Shown here: positions 54,928-63,911 of the stretch, in pieces
How positions within the stretch are numbered: position 1 is the stretch's first letter
Layout: each line of letters begins with the position of its first letter
DNA from: Candidatus Paracaedibacter acanthamoebae
Lineage (GTDB): Bacteria; Pseudomonadota; Alphaproteobacteria; Paracaedibacterales; Paracaedibacteraceae
DNA: 64,000 nucleotides
Reading direction: 5' to 3'
Assembly: GCF_000742835.1 (NCBI RefSeq)
Contig: NZ_CP008941.1
Location: 682,001 to 746,000, forward strand
Program-made: the position numbers and the translations under genes
The notes under the pieces: model-generated
The model's input: only the letters and a program-made list of their open reading frames with translations
Database searches by the model: none
What the model was told of the DNA's origin: nothing

Positions 54928-55214
54928 GCACCACCATTAAAGGTTAGTTAAACTTTGAGGATTGATTCACATCAATCCACTGAAACATTTTTGATTAATA
55001 CCAAATTAAAGTTAATATGAGCAAGAAAATTTAATATTACAAACTTTTTCTCGTTGATCAGCAGATTCTCTCTAAAAACAAAATCTTACAAACCTCTTGT
55101 CGCTTAAGATTTAGGCTATTCAAGCCACTAAAGCAAAAAAATAAAACAAATATTTTAAAATTAGTTTTAAATGATACAATTTTAATAGATTTAATTTAAA
55201 TAGTAAGGGGTCCC

Positions 55215-56177
55215 ATGAAATTTTCAGAAAAAAGAAACAGCTTAATACTGTCTTTAAGCTTGGCATGCATTCCATCTCCCTCAGTCGCAATGGATGTTGT
55301 TCCGCCATTTGAGGAGATTAAAACCGTCCTTTCACGCGCCCACGATTACCATCAGCAAACTCATAAAAATCAGCAATTTGGGTACGTTAAGTTTGATATT
55401 CAACTTGACGAGAAGAACTCCATTACCCCATGGGTTATTTTACCGGAGGACTGGATTCCAGCTTTCAATGGACATCTTCATGCCTATTATCCTGAAATAA
55501 ATTCCGAAGTATCTATTAAACCAAAGCAAGCGACGGACGCCACACCCTCTATGAGTTTGCCCGATCAATTTTTCCAGCGCCCCCTTATTCTGGCATTCGA
55601 AAATGAATTGGATTTATGTAAGCAACTGCAACATATTAGCGAGGGGTTAACTCATCCAGGGTTAATTGTCCCGGTTGTCGTTATCTCCCAAAGCCAAGAG
55701 TCTCAATTTATTGCTTGGATAGAAAAAAATCACCCCGATTTACTTCATTCAAAGTTAAAATCATCAAACCCAACTAGCCAACCACCAACCCTCACTTTTA
55801 GGAAGGAACAGCGGAATAGAGCAACCCAAAAATTACTATGGAAAATTCTAGGAGGAGCACGTAAAAGTGCCCGTGTAACCACCAAAGTAGCATTAGGAAC
55901 AGTATCGGTAGCAGTTGGAGGCACGGCAGGCCTTGTGGTGGGAACCGCTGGTGCATCAGCCGGTGGTGTTATTTATAGTTTTATGAACCAAATGAGAGGG
56001 GCCTTTGGTGGAGGCAGGTCAAATAGCTCAGGTGTCCAAGATTTTCTGATAGGAACAGCGTTATCTCCCTTTGTGGGAGCGGGACTGGGAGGATACGCTG
56101 GTCTCAATTTGACAAACACAATCGTTGATAGTGTCGATGAGGTACTCTATGGAAAACAGTCATCGAGTAGTCATTAA
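55215..56177 (+). CDS. Secreted protein with C-terminal glycine-zipper segment
   Basis: 320 aa, not a recognised family. Signal peptide LILSLSLACIPSPSVA, cleaved near residue 25. After a beta/alpha region there is a basic segment (RKEQRNRATQKLLWKILG, then ARKSARVTT) and two Gly/Ala-rich hydrophobic stretches near 220-255 and 280-300 (VGGTAGLVVGTAGASAGGVI, FVGAGLGGYAGLNL) with GxxxG spacing. These could insert in a membrane, as in small-molecule or protein channels and some translocated effectors. GGGGT and ATG at 55215. Confidence 0.75.
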   Translation: MKFSEKRNSLILSLSLACIPSPSVAMDVVPPFEEIKTVLSRAHDYHQQTHKNQQFGYVKFDIQLDEKNSITPWVILPEDWIPAFNGHLHAYYPEINSEVSIKPKQATDATPSMSLPDQFFQRPLILAFENELDLCKQLQHISEGLTHPGLIVPVVVISQSQESQFIAWIEKNHPDLLHSKLKSSNPTSQPPTLTFRKEQRNRATQKLLWKILGGARKSARVTTKVALGTVSVAVGGTAGLVVGTAGASAGGVIYSFMNQMRGAFGGGRSNSSGVQDFLIGTALSPFVGAGLGGYAGLNLTNTIVDSVDEVLYGKQSSSSH

Positions 56178-56308
56178 AATTAGGCGGCTCTTACTCCCTA
56201 ATAAAAAAGGACAAAAGGAGGGTTGGAAAAGCCTCCTTTCCTTTAATTTCACCCTCCTAAATTTACTAACCCCTCAGGATATGGCTTTATAATACCATAT
56301 CGTTTTTC

Positions 56309-56337
56309 TTGACGCCCTTGGTGAATTATGTTTTATT
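56309..56337 (+). promoter_or_regulatory. rplM-rpsI promoter
   Basis: TTGACG (56309-56314), 17-base spacer, TTTATT (56332-56337), followed by a 43-base leader to the rplM ATG. Confidence 0.6.
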
Positions 56338-56379
56338 GAATACAGTTTATTATTTTAAGTTAGTACAAGGGTTAATGTC

Positions 56380-56844
56380 ATGCGTACATTGTCAATTAAA
56401 CCCAGCGAAGTCAAAAAGAAATGGATTCTGATTGACGCACAAGATTTGATTCTTGGTCGTCTTGCTTCTCTGGTTGCTAACCGCCTTCGCGGCAAGCACA
56501 AAACATCTTATACGCCTCACGTTGATTGTGGTGATAACGTCATCATTATTAATGCTGAGAAAGTTCACTTAACAGGTGACAAGCTTGACCAAAAGAAATT
56601 CTTTTGGCACACAGGCTATGCTGGTGGTATCAAAGAACGCACAATTAAGCAAATTATCAATGGTAAGCACCCAGAGCGCGTCATTCAAAAAGCTGTTGAG
56701 CGTATGGTTCCTCGCGGTCCATTGGGTCGTCAAATCATGGGCAACTTGCGCGTTTATGCAGGCTCTGAACACCCACACGCAGCCCAAAACCCAGAAGTTT
56801 TGGACGTTGCATCTATGAACCGTAAGAACTCAAGGAGCATCTAA
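56380..56844 (+). CDS. rplM: 50S ribosomal protein L13
   Basis: 154 aa. Diagnostic stretches: [18 protein letters not shown] at the N-terminus, [20 protein letters not shown] in the middle and [19 protein letters not shown] in the C-terminal half. It binds 23S rRNA early in assembly. rpsI follows 2 bases after, the usual pair. Confidence 0.98.
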   Translation: MRTLSIKPSEVKKKWILIDAQDLILGRLASLVANRLRGKHKTSYTPHVDCGDNVIIINAEKVHLTGDKLDQKKFFWHTGYAGGIKERTIKQIINGKHPERVIQKAVERMVPRGPLGRQIMGNLRVYAGSEHPHAAQNPEVLDVASMNRKNSRSI

Positions 56845-56846
56845 TC

Positions 56847-57344
56847 GTGGCACGCACAACTGATAAAGTTGGTCTTGAAGACCTAAAGTCTGCTGTTTCC
56901 CAGTCTCCTGCAACAGCAACTCAAGAAAAAGTTTTGCCAACTCAAAAGATTGACTCAAAAGGTCGTTCCTATGCAACTGGTAAGCGTAAAAATGCAATTG
57001 CTCGTGTTTGGATTAAAGCGGGTACAGGTAAAGTTATTGTCAATGGCCGTGAAAGCAATGATTACTTTGCTCGTCCCGTTCTACGCATGATCATTCAACA
57101 ACCCTTTGGTGCGGCAAACCGCAGTGGACAATACGATGTCTGGTGCACCATTAAAGGTGGTGGGTTATCTGGTCAAGCCGGTGCTTTGCGCCATGGAATC
57201 AGCCGCGCCTTAACATTCTTTGAACCAGAACTTCGCCCTGTCTTAAAGGCTGGTGGATTCTTGACTCGTGACAGCCGTGTTGTTGAACGTAAGAAGTACG
57301 GTCTTGCAAAAGCACGTCGTCGCTTCCAATTCTCTAAGCGTTAA
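56847..57344 (+). CDS. rpsI: 30S ribosomal protein S9
   Basis: 165 aa. The core starts [19 protein letters not shown] near residue 39, and the C-terminal tail [17 protein letters not shown] reaches the P-site tRNA. The start is GTG 56847. The N-terminal 35 residues ([17 protein letters not shown]) are an extension found in alphaproteobacterial S9. Its operon is closed by a terminator 18 bases on. Confidence 0.98.
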   Translation: MARTTDKVGLEDLKSAVSQSPATATQEKVLPTQKIDSKGRSYATGKRKNAIARVWIKAGTGKVIVNGRESNDYFARPVLRMIIQQPFGAANRSGQYDVWCTIKGGGLSGQAGALRHGISRALTFFEPELRPVLKAGGFLTRDSRVVERKKYGLAKARRRFQFSKR

Positions 57345-57361
57345 TATGGCTTCGCCGATTA

Positions 57362-57390
57362 CACCTCCCCTCACCGGGAGGTGTTTTTTT
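57362..57390 (+). terminator. Terminator after rpsI
   Basis: 8-bp stem CACCTCCC/GGGAGGTG (57362-57369, 57376-57383) followed by seven Ts. Confidence 0.92.
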
Positions 57391-57858
57391 ATGCCAAACC
57401 ACAACTAGCAAATGCAAATTGTAATCTCAAGCTTTAAAAAACCATCGCTAATTTTTTCTCTTTCTCTAAAGCATTCACAATCCCATCATTTAGCCACCAT
57501 CAATCCTATTTTTTTCTTGATAGTTAGATTTTCACAGTAATTATGACTCATTCTTTAATAGAAAAGGACAGCAAGAATATTCCTTTAGAGAAGACATGCT
57601 TCTTTCACTATTTACTGCTCAGGAATTAGTGCCGTTGCTGAGTTAGCCAGATTTTGCGTATTGATAGCAGAAAATTTACCATACATTCTTAAAGATTAAT
57701 GCAACCGATGGTTCATTTAATCCTTTTATCTGCGACTAAAAGACCAGCTCGCTTAAAGGTAAATTTTAACTTAAAAACATATCAAATGTTATAGACTAAA
57801 AAATAATTTTTAAATTACGATAGATATAAATAGCCAACTGAGAGAAACAGAGACACTT
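57391..57858. other. Intergenic region, no supported gene
   Basis: AT-rich, 468 bases. Only short frames (up to 28 codons) occur, none with good Shine-Dalgarno and recognisable content. No repeat or stable hairpin noticed. Confidence 0.45.
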
Positions 57859-58347
57859 ATGATTAAAATTTCTTCTATTTTAGCAATTATTACCTGCACC
57901 ACCACTGCCAATCTAATAGCCCAGGAAAAAATAAACACACAGGACAATCAGGGGGCTCTCCTTTCTCTCCCCTCAAAAAACGAAACAGTATTAAAGCAAG
58001 AAACAGATGCTACCATTGACGTTGTTTCAGTATTGCCGGAGGAGGAGGAAGTTCTATTAAAAAGAATAGCATTGGCTCGAGAAGTAGAAGAGGCTCGATC
58101 ACAACCATTTTCAGATGCAACCCGCCATCTCATGAGGCGTCTCAAAGCCCAGAATGACCATATATATTTCGCTCTATTATGGCACCAGTTTAAGAAATAT
58201 ATAAAAGCAGAGAAGAAACTCCCTTTAAAAAAGAGAAAATATACCTATTTTCCGAGAAATACCACCACCAATATGTCTTCCTCTGCTAAATTAAAAGCAA
58301 AGATACAGCGCATCCCCATTAAAGCAAAGAGATACATCACCCAATAA
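57859..58347 (+). CDS. Small secreted basic protein, unknown function
   Basis: 162 aa with a signal peptide (IKISSILAIITCTTTANLIAQ). The middle has an acidic patch (PEEEEVLLKRIALAREVEE) with coiled-coil potential, and the last 50 residues are strongly basic (KAEKKLPLKKRKYTYFPR, KAKIQRIPIKAKRY). No family recognised. A basic tail with Lys/Arg clusters could bind nucleic acid or host targets. Its own terminator follows. Confidence 0.65.
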   Translation: MIKISSILAIITCTTTANLIAQEKINTQDNQGALLSLPSKNETVLKQETDATIDVVSVLPEEEEVLLKRIALAREVEEARSQPFSDATRHLMRRLKAQNDHIYFALLWHQFKKYIKAEKKLPLKKRKYTYFPRNTTTNMSSSAKLKAKIQRIPIKAKRYITQ

Positions 58348-58372
58348 AAATGGGGCATTTTGCCCCATTTTT
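58347..58372. terminator. Bidirectional terminator between convergent genes
   Basis: Stem with TGGGGCA/TGCCCCA flanked by A-run and T-run, ending in TTTTTTT on the plus strand and a matching run on the minus strand. It separates the 57859 gene from the barrel gene at 58393. Confidence 0.85.
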
Positions 58373-58392
58373 TTGATCACGCTGATCACTTA

Positions 58393-59073
58393 CTAACCAA
58401 AAACAAAAGACGCTTTCAGCATAATACGATGTTCAACGGGATCGGTTTCAGTTTGGAAATTGGACATATTAAGGACCTTTTTCTTTCCATACATTCCCGC
58501 AAACTGGTATTCTCCGCCGACCATGATCATGCGGGAAACTTTATAAGCAAGTCCCCCCCCGATCACAGGTGCTGTAAAGGCAATATTCTTTTTAATAGTT
58601 TTTCCTGCCTGTTGGCCAACTGTGTTCGTTGTTCTAAATTTATACTCATGTTGATAGGTTGCGCGCTCGTAAGCTACACGACCATAGATCATGGTTTTAA
58701 TGTTAAGCATTTTACCAACAATCAAAGCCGCGCCAACCGAATTTGACCTTTGGATTTTAGCATCACCTTGAACGGGAAAGTTATCAGCCCCAAACTTAAT
58801 ACTCGGGTTCATACTGGACATGTTACCATAGATTTCCCCACCGACAATGGTCTTAGAGGTGCCAATTTCGTACAAATAACCAGCATGGGCCCCATAAACT
58901 GCACCATAGGCTGTTTGGGTCGCCTTTCCCTTGCCTTGCAAATCTGCATATTTATGCTGAGTTGAAGCATATCCAAGCCCTAAGTCTGCCCCCACATACG
59001 CCCCGCCAAACGTATGACCTGTATTGATAAAGGCCACAGATAGACCTAAAGTTGTTAATAAATAACGCATCAT
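58393..59073 (-). CDS. Outer-membrane beta-barrel protein (Omp25/31-type)
   Basis: 226 aa, signal peptide MMRYLLTTLGLSVAFINTGHT, then alternating strands starting GGAYVGADLGLGYAST. The final strand EHRIMLKASFVFG resembles those of the small eight-stranded barrel porin-like proteins (OmpA N-terminal or Omp25 type), although it ends in Gly rather than the usual aromatic residue. GEYQFAG near the end is typical of such barrels. Likely surface-exposed; function unknown. Confidence 0.83.
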   Translation of the reverse strand: MMRYLLTTLGLSVAFINTGHTFGGAYVGADLGLGYASTQHKYADLQGKGKATQTAYGAVYGAHAGYLYEIGTSKTIVGGEIYGNMSSMNPSIKFGADNFPVQGDAKIQRSNSVGAALIVGKMLNIKTMIYGRVAYERATYQHEYKFRTTNTVGQQAGKTIKKNIAFTAPVIGGGLAYKVSRMIMVGGEYQFAGMYGKKKVLNMSNFQTETDPVEHRIMLKASFVFG

Positions 59074-59203
59074 CCCATATCCCCCATTATTTAAAAAATT
59101 TTAATCTTATTTTAAGGATTAAACTGCAGCCCCTCTATAGTCAACAAAAAAGCTAAAAATAAGAAATAAAGAATTTCTCCAATTTTCAAAATAACTGGGA
59201 ATA

Positions 59204-59458
59204 AATAATAAAATACTCTTACTGTCGGCTATTGCCGCCATCTCCCTCGCATTAAGCTACGCGAGGTGAGCAATTTTCCAGTGTATTAATATGGATAATC
59301 ATTTTGAATCATCGTTCGTTGAGACACCAAAACAAGTTGCCGTTATTGATTCAGGTTATGCTTGTGATAATGACGAGCTCCATGACTATAAAGCATCGAG
59401 CCAGGATAGCCCCTGGGCAGAAATTACGCACAGCGACCACAGCTGTAAGTTGCCTTAA
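59204..59458 (+). pseudogene. Remnant of a secreted subtilase-like gene
   Basis: The frame reads ILLLSAIAAISLALSYAR (signal-peptide-like), then TGA at 59267, then continues in frame to a new ATG at 59291 and KQVAVIDSGYACDNDELHD, ending at TAA 59456. VAVIDSG is the catalytic-Asp motif of S8 subtilisin-like proteases. Nothing of the His and Ser motifs remains. The ATG frame has 55 codons and no good Shine-Dalgarno. It occupies most of the 450-base gap next to the barrel gene. Confidence 0.45.
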
Positions 59459-59483
59459 GTCACGATTTTGGCGCTAACTAAAA

Positions 59484-59510
59484 AGGGGGCTATATTGCCC
59501 CCTCTTTTTT
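59484..59510. terminator. Terminator downstream of the acidic repeat protein gene
   Basis: AGGGGGC/GCCCCCT stem with a 6-base loop and T-runs on both sides (TTTTTT at 59505-59510 plus; TTTTT minus). Confidence 0.8.
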
Positions 59511-59525
59511 AAAATTTTGAATTTT

Positions 59526-60425
59526 TTACTGAAGCGGCTTAAGGCCAACTTCTTTATGAGCCTCTTCCAAAGTCTTTTCTAACAGATCATAAGCCTCGCT
59601 AATCTGAGCGCGTGGATCTTCAGCTGTCCGTTCGATGTCTGAAACCTGTTGTGCCTTCTCGCCATCTACATACTGTAAAATAACCGAGACAGACTCTAAT
59701 TCAGCTTTGGCAGTTTCAATTTGAGATTTGCGGTCCTTTAGAGTTTTCAGCAATAATTTATGAGCATATTCCAACATGGTGCGCGGATCTTTTTCATCCT
59801 CAACTTTCTTTTCAAAATCAGCCGCGGCTTCTCCATCAATATTTTTTAGAACTTGATAGATTGCAAATAATTCCTCAACTGCATCCAACATATCTTGGGA
59901 TTCAATAGATGTTTTGCTCCATTTAGCTAAAACTGCACTTTTATCCTTTTTAGCATGATATTCTTTTTTAAGTTTTTTAGCTTCCTGTGGATGGGTCGTC
60001 GCCATATTATTATACATTTTATCAAAGCGTTCATCCAGGGTGGCTGGTTCAGTCAGTGTCGCTGGGTCAGTCGCATCAGTAGTTTCAGCAGCAGGAACAT
60101 CAGCTCCACCGTTAGAAGCACTAGCACTCTCCTCAGTCGCAACAGCCTCTGTCGTCCCCTCAGTATCTTTAACACCGGCATCTGCATCAGTATTATCCCC
60201 TTCTGGAACAGGATTGGATGAGCTTGCATCAGCCGTATCTGTAACGCCGGCATCCGTACCAACATCATCCCCTCCCGGCACAGGATTAGGTTTGTTTGCA
60301 TCAGCCGGAGCTGGAGCATCTAACTCTACAGGAGCAGCCGCATCGTCTACAGCTATGGCAGGTGAGATGGATCCACAGGCAACAGTTAACATTAAAGCTG
60401 CCAGATTTAAGTTTCTATAAGTCAT
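59526..60425 (-). CDS. Secreted acidic repeat protein with coiled-coil C-terminus
   Basis: 299 aa. Signal peptide ends SPAIA (residue 25). Residues 26-130 are disordered and acidic, with a 22-25-residue repeat (NPVPGGDDVGTDAGVTDT and NPVPEGDNTDADAGVKDT). Residues 131-299 are helical and contain a second, about 50-residue duplication (IDGEAAADFEKKVEDEKDPR and VDGEKAQQVSDIERTAEDPR). No enzymatic motif and no family recognised. The layout resembles surface or translocated proteins of symbionts. Confidence 0.75.
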   Translation of the reverse strand: MTYRNLNLAALMLTVACGSISPAIAVDDAAAPVELDAPAPADANKPNPVPGGDDVGTDAGVTDTADASSSNPVPEGDNTDADAGVKDTEGTTEAVATEESASASNGGADVPAAETTDATDPATLTEPATLDERFDKMYNNMATTHPQEAKKLKKEYHAKKDKSAVLAKWSKTSIESQDMLDAVEELFAIYQVLKNIDGEAAADFEKKVEDEKDPRTMLEYAHKLLLKTLKDRKSQIETAKAELESVSVILQYVDGEKAQQVSDIERTAEDPRAQISEAYDLLEKTLEEAHKEVGLKPLQ

Positions 60426-60571
60426 TATAAGCCCCTTCCTTGTATGCTCATCTTTATACCTTAATTACCTATAAGCTATCTTAAAAAATTTAAGTAATCG
60501 TTAAAGTCTGAGAAAAATACAAGCAAGCTCTTTTATCATTTCATGCTTTCTTAATTAGTAATCTGGCGCCT

Positions 60572-61465
60572 TTAATTTCCTTTTTTATCCTCAGGAAGTA
60601 AAGAGGATCCATTTAAGGATGATAAAGGTTGAGTCAATACCGTAGCCGTCTTGCGCTGACGAAGAAAGGTTGAGACTTGATCTGCATTAGATTCAAAGTT
60701 TAGAAGATCTCCCGCTTCTTGTGCTTGTAATAAAGGTTGATTTTCCCCCTCCAATGCCTTTTGGTGATGAGATTGTGAGTAATCTTGTGGTGCCCCGTAA
60801 TCTTTTGATCGAATTCTTCTTTTCTTAGAGTCTTTTTCAGAAGCATCTACTGTTTCCTTGATCTCAAGAGGTAGGGCGGTTTCAGAAGAACTGCTACCTT
60901 TTCGGAAGAAATTAAAAGACCACCATGCCCTCTCTGACTTCTTTCGGGCATGCTCTAGCTGTTCAATATCTGTCTTGTTTTTATTCCACGTGGCCTCATA
61001 TTTGGACTTTAATTGCCTTAAATGGGAGTGGGAAATACCTTCTTTCTTACAAGCTTTTCGGAATTTATTCACAATTTTTTGCCTTGTTTCAAGTCTAATA
61101 CCCTCAAAATAGTGTCCTTGTAATCCACACCCTAAGTGATGAATCAGATTGATGCTTTCAGGGTATCCTAGGTAAAGTGAAACACCCACAAACCCTAATG
61201 CTTCTTCCCCCTTATTCGCATAAAGGTATTTCTTAGCAAGTTGATAAGCATCTTCAGCAACTTTAATCTCAGAAGTATCTAGAGGTTTTTTATATTTGAA
61301 AAAGGTTTTAACTCCAAAGCTTTTATTTAATACTTCAGGTTCTTGTGCTAGGATTTGAGTGAGAGAAGGTAAATCCACTTCTAATTGTCGGTCGGTAGCT
61401 AAAGATAGCGCACTAATGTAAATAAGTGTTATAAAAGCTTTAATAGTATTTCTTGTTTTAATCAT
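60572..61465 (-). CDS. Secreted protein with nuclear-localisation-like basic cluster
   Basis: 297 aa. Signal peptide TIKAFITLIYISALSLA, then a helical region (about residues 25-150) that looks like Sel1/TPR-type helices (DAYQLAKKYLYANKGEEALG). A basic coiled segment follows, and then a disordered tail with KDSKKRRIRSKD, similar to a bipartite-like nuclear localisation signal, and many Ser/Gln residues. No catalytic motif or family recognised. It lies 15 bases downstream of the decayed gene on the same strand. Confidence 0.7.
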   Translation of the reverse strand: MIKTRNTIKAFITLIYISALSLATDRQLEVDLPSLTQILAQEPEVLNKSFGVKTFFKYKKPLDTSEIKVAEDAYQLAKKYLYANKGEEALGFVGVSLYLGYPESINLIHHLGCGLQGHYFEGIRLETRQKIVNKFRKACKKEGISHSHLRQLKSKYEATWNKNKTDIEQLEHARKKSERAWWSFNFFRKGSSSSETALPLEIKETVDASEKDSKKRRIRSKDYGAPQDYSQSHHQKALEGENQPLLQAQEAGDLLNFESNADQVSTFLRQRKTATVLTQPLSSLNGSSLLPEDKKGN

Positions 61466-61480
61466 GACCGTTCTTCCTTC

Positions 61481-62557
61481 TTAGTATTTAAATTCTTGTT
61501 GTTCTTTCATTAAAATAACATTACTTAAGGTGTGTGTCAGTTGATAGTCACACGATAAAATAAGATTATGTAATTTTCTTATATAAGCTTTTGACTGATC
61601 TGATTTTAAATCTATACGGTTTTTCACTTTTTCAGCATTATACAACAGACCATAAAGGATAACAAGGCGAGCAGAATCTGTAATCTGAGCAAGCGTAAGG
61701 TCATCCTTAAGAAGAAAAATCTTTGTAGGGCTCCACTGAAAATTGCCCTCACGATCATAGAAACTTAGGCTTGACCAAAGATTACGAATCCAAGGTGTAG
61801 TAATTCCTCCCACCACCACAGATGTTATACTTGAGGCGGCTTGAGTCATGCCTAAAATAGCTGGTGCAACCATATGGTCGACACTCCAACTACTCAAACT
61901 GTTTCCAGCACTTGCCAATAAAACGTTTGCTGCAAAAGCGGTAATAGTCAAGGTGGATAGGTTTTTTACCCACCCTGAAGGCGTACTCCGTGAAGACTTA
62001 AGAAGAGCAGTTAATTCCTCTACCCAATGTTTATAGGTAGCTCGATAAACTTCCGTATCACCTGGCAGTAAATCGAGCATAGATTCTAAGGTATCTATAT
62101 CTTCAATTTTTGTATGCCTTGGGTAATTTATACTTTTCACATAATCAATAATTACTTGGTGAAGTCCTACATCCATCTCCTCCCTCCTTTGTAGCTCCTC
62201 GGCATCCAGATCAAGTACATACCCTAGGTCTTGTTGGCGCATAAAATGTGTAGCCCGTAAGTAATGTTTTTTGCTCGCACTATTAAGCAATTTTGCTGCT
62301 TTTTTATATCTTTGCTGTATTGAAATATTTGATTCTTCTTCTGGAACTGTGGAATAAGCAAAAACTCCTTCAAAGTAATTAGAAAAAGGATTACTATACA
62401 TTTTAGGAATACTAAAAATGCGGCCTGCCGTCCTATTAAAGATTTCCCAGTTTTCCATGGAATTTTGTGAAGATGCTGATGGATTAAAGCTATAATCAAG
62501 ATTATCTTCTTCACCTATAGTTGTGCTGTTAATACCAATCCCATCTATCTCAACCAC
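61481..62557 (-). pseudogene. C-terminal part of a frameshifted secreted-protein gene (358-aa frame)
   Basis: The frame starts at a GTG inside what is clearly older coding sequence: it stays open 31 codons upstream (ISEVPAQEFYKAWQPLSAQL and on) until a stop at 62651. The protein is helical, with a hydrophobic pair near residues 205-250 (LTITAFAANVLLASAG, SSITSVVVGG) that could span a membrane. It has no signal peptide of its own. No family recognised. It may still be translated as a shortened product. Confidence 0.6.
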
Positions 62558-62618
62558 CTGATTGATAAAATTGGCATAAGGGTTTCCTTCTAATTGAGCC
62601 GAAAGAGGCTGCCAGGCT

Positions 62619-62948
62619 TTATAAAATTCTTGAGCGGGAACTTCGGAGATTTAAGGGCAAATGTTCTCCGGTCCAACTTGTAGAGACAAAAATATGGATG
62701 GTATTTAATTCCACTCCCTCAGCCTCTGATTCGCTGGTCTCTTCTTCCTGACTTTCGTCTGAACTTTCAGACGAGGATCCTACTTTTTTTGAATCCAGAC
62801 CACGTTCTTCATCTTCAGAACTTGTCATTCGTTCTTCATCTTGCCAAATTGTAAGACGCTCTTTATCCTTTTTAAGGGTTTCGTTATCTACAGCTAAAAC
62901 TGGCACTGCCCCTTAAAAAAGCAAGACCAGGTGACAATATAAGTTCAT
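62619..62948 (-). pseudogene. N-terminal part of the same gene, with nonsense codon in the signal peptide
   Basis: From ATG 62948 (AGAGGG about 10 bases upstream) the frame reads MNLYCHLVLLF, then TAA, then GAVPVLAVDNETL. Joined, this is a good signal peptide broken at codon 12. The frame then encodes an acidic Ser/Glu-rich stretch (SSSESSDESQEEETSESEAE) and loses the reading frame around 62619-62650, after TSWTGEHL. A short GTG start at 62906 could give a 95-aa leaderless peptide. Confidence 0.6.
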
Positions 62949-63411
62949 AAATAGAAGCCCTCTTTGAAATTAGGTGTTTTTATTTATATGAGCATTATTT
63001 TTCATTAATCAGTACCCGAAAAAATTTCCTGTGAATACATGATATTCCTGAAATAAATTACATGGTAATTGATTGGCGATTTCCTCTATTTCTCTTACAG
63101 GAAGAAAAGTCTCTATTTTCCTAGAGTACCGTTCATTCTTTTCTTACTATTTTTACACTTCCTAGTTTGATCTCGCTTTTACCTCTCAACTGTCAATATT
63201 TTTCATACTCTACATCGCTCGTGTTCTTCTCTCGAGAAGTTTACCTTTATTAGAGGAACGCTTTGAGGAAGAACCACCTCCAAAATTTTGCGAAAAAGCC
63301 CAAGGTTCCACATTTTACTGAGATTAATCATCTAAAGTTTAACAGATAAATCATAAACAAAACCCCGGCACACTGGCCGGGGTTTAAAGCTATATAACCT
63401 TATAAGACTGT
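62949..63411. other. Intergenic region, nothing supported except a terminator
   Basis: 463 bases, AT-rich. It holds the phasin terminator near 63360-63385 and presumably the promoter of the decayed gene. No gene, repeat or RNA recognised. Confidence 0.45.
63360..63385 (-). terminator. Terminator of the phasin gene
   Basis: Arms AAACCCCGGC and GCCGGGGTTT with a 6-base loop; on the minus strand followed by TTTTGTTTATGA. Confidence 0.85.
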
Positions 63412-63849
63412 TTAATGCTTGGTACGCATTTTATCACGCAGATCAATCATTTCACCCATACCTTCGCTGTAACGCTTGTGCATTAAGTCAAAAATTTCTT
63501 TTTGTGATTTGGCGATTGCACCAGCCACGTTACTGCTGTGTCCTACAACCTTTTCAACGTGTGACTTTACATGATCTGTGTGTTTTGCCACAGCCTCTTT
63601 TGAGACGGGTGGATGCGCCATTGCGTCCTTCATAATTGACGCCATATCATCAAATGTTTGCTTTACATATTGAGATTGCAACTGTGCAATTGATTTCATC
63701 ACTTCAACCGCCATGCGATTTGCTTCTGTTAATGCTTCCATATTTTTGCGATGACTCATCATCATACTCTCCTTATCCATATTACCCATAACCTTAGAGG
63801 ACATATCTTTCACCATGTCCTGCATATTTTGAAACGGATTTTGTGACAT
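63412..63849 (-). CDS. Phasin family protein
   Basis: 145 aa, wholly helical and Met-rich (NPFQNMQDMVKDMSSKVMGN), with the phasin core NMEALTEANRMAVEVMKSIAQ near residues 36-56 and a second amphipathic helix (SQYVKQTFDDMASIMKDAM). Phasins coat polyhydroxyalkanoate granules. No pha gene is in the window, so granule storage is not shown; phasin-like proteins also act as general chaperones. Confidence 0.85.
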   Translation of the reverse strand: MSQNPFQNMQDMVKDMSSKVMGNMDKESMMMSHRKNMEALTEANRMAVEVMKSIAQLQSQYVKQTFDDMASIMKDAMAHPPVSKEAVAKHTDHVKSHVEKVVGHSSNVAGAIAKSQKEIFDLMHKRYSEGMGEMIDLRDKMRTKH

Positions 63850-63882
63850 GCCACTCTCCCCCTTTTAAAATCTCTTACCAAA

Positions 63883-63911
63883 ATTGTCTCAAGCACAATC
63901 AACAGCGTCAA
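63883..63911 (-). promoter_or_regulatory. Phasin promoter
   Basis: On the minus strand TTGACG (63911-63906), 17-base spacer and GACAAT (63888-63883), about 33 bases before the phasin ATG. Confidence 0.65.

Noticed and set aside
55120-55308. Minus-strand 62-codon frame over the start of the glycine-zipper protein gene
   Set aside because: Antisense shadow; the plus-strand gene has a signal peptide and Shine-Dalgarno.
60040-60420. Plus-strand open frame of 126 codons, rich in Ser/Ala/Val
   Set aside because: It is the antisense of the repetitive acidic coding sequence of the minus-strand gene; its length comes from biased codon use there.
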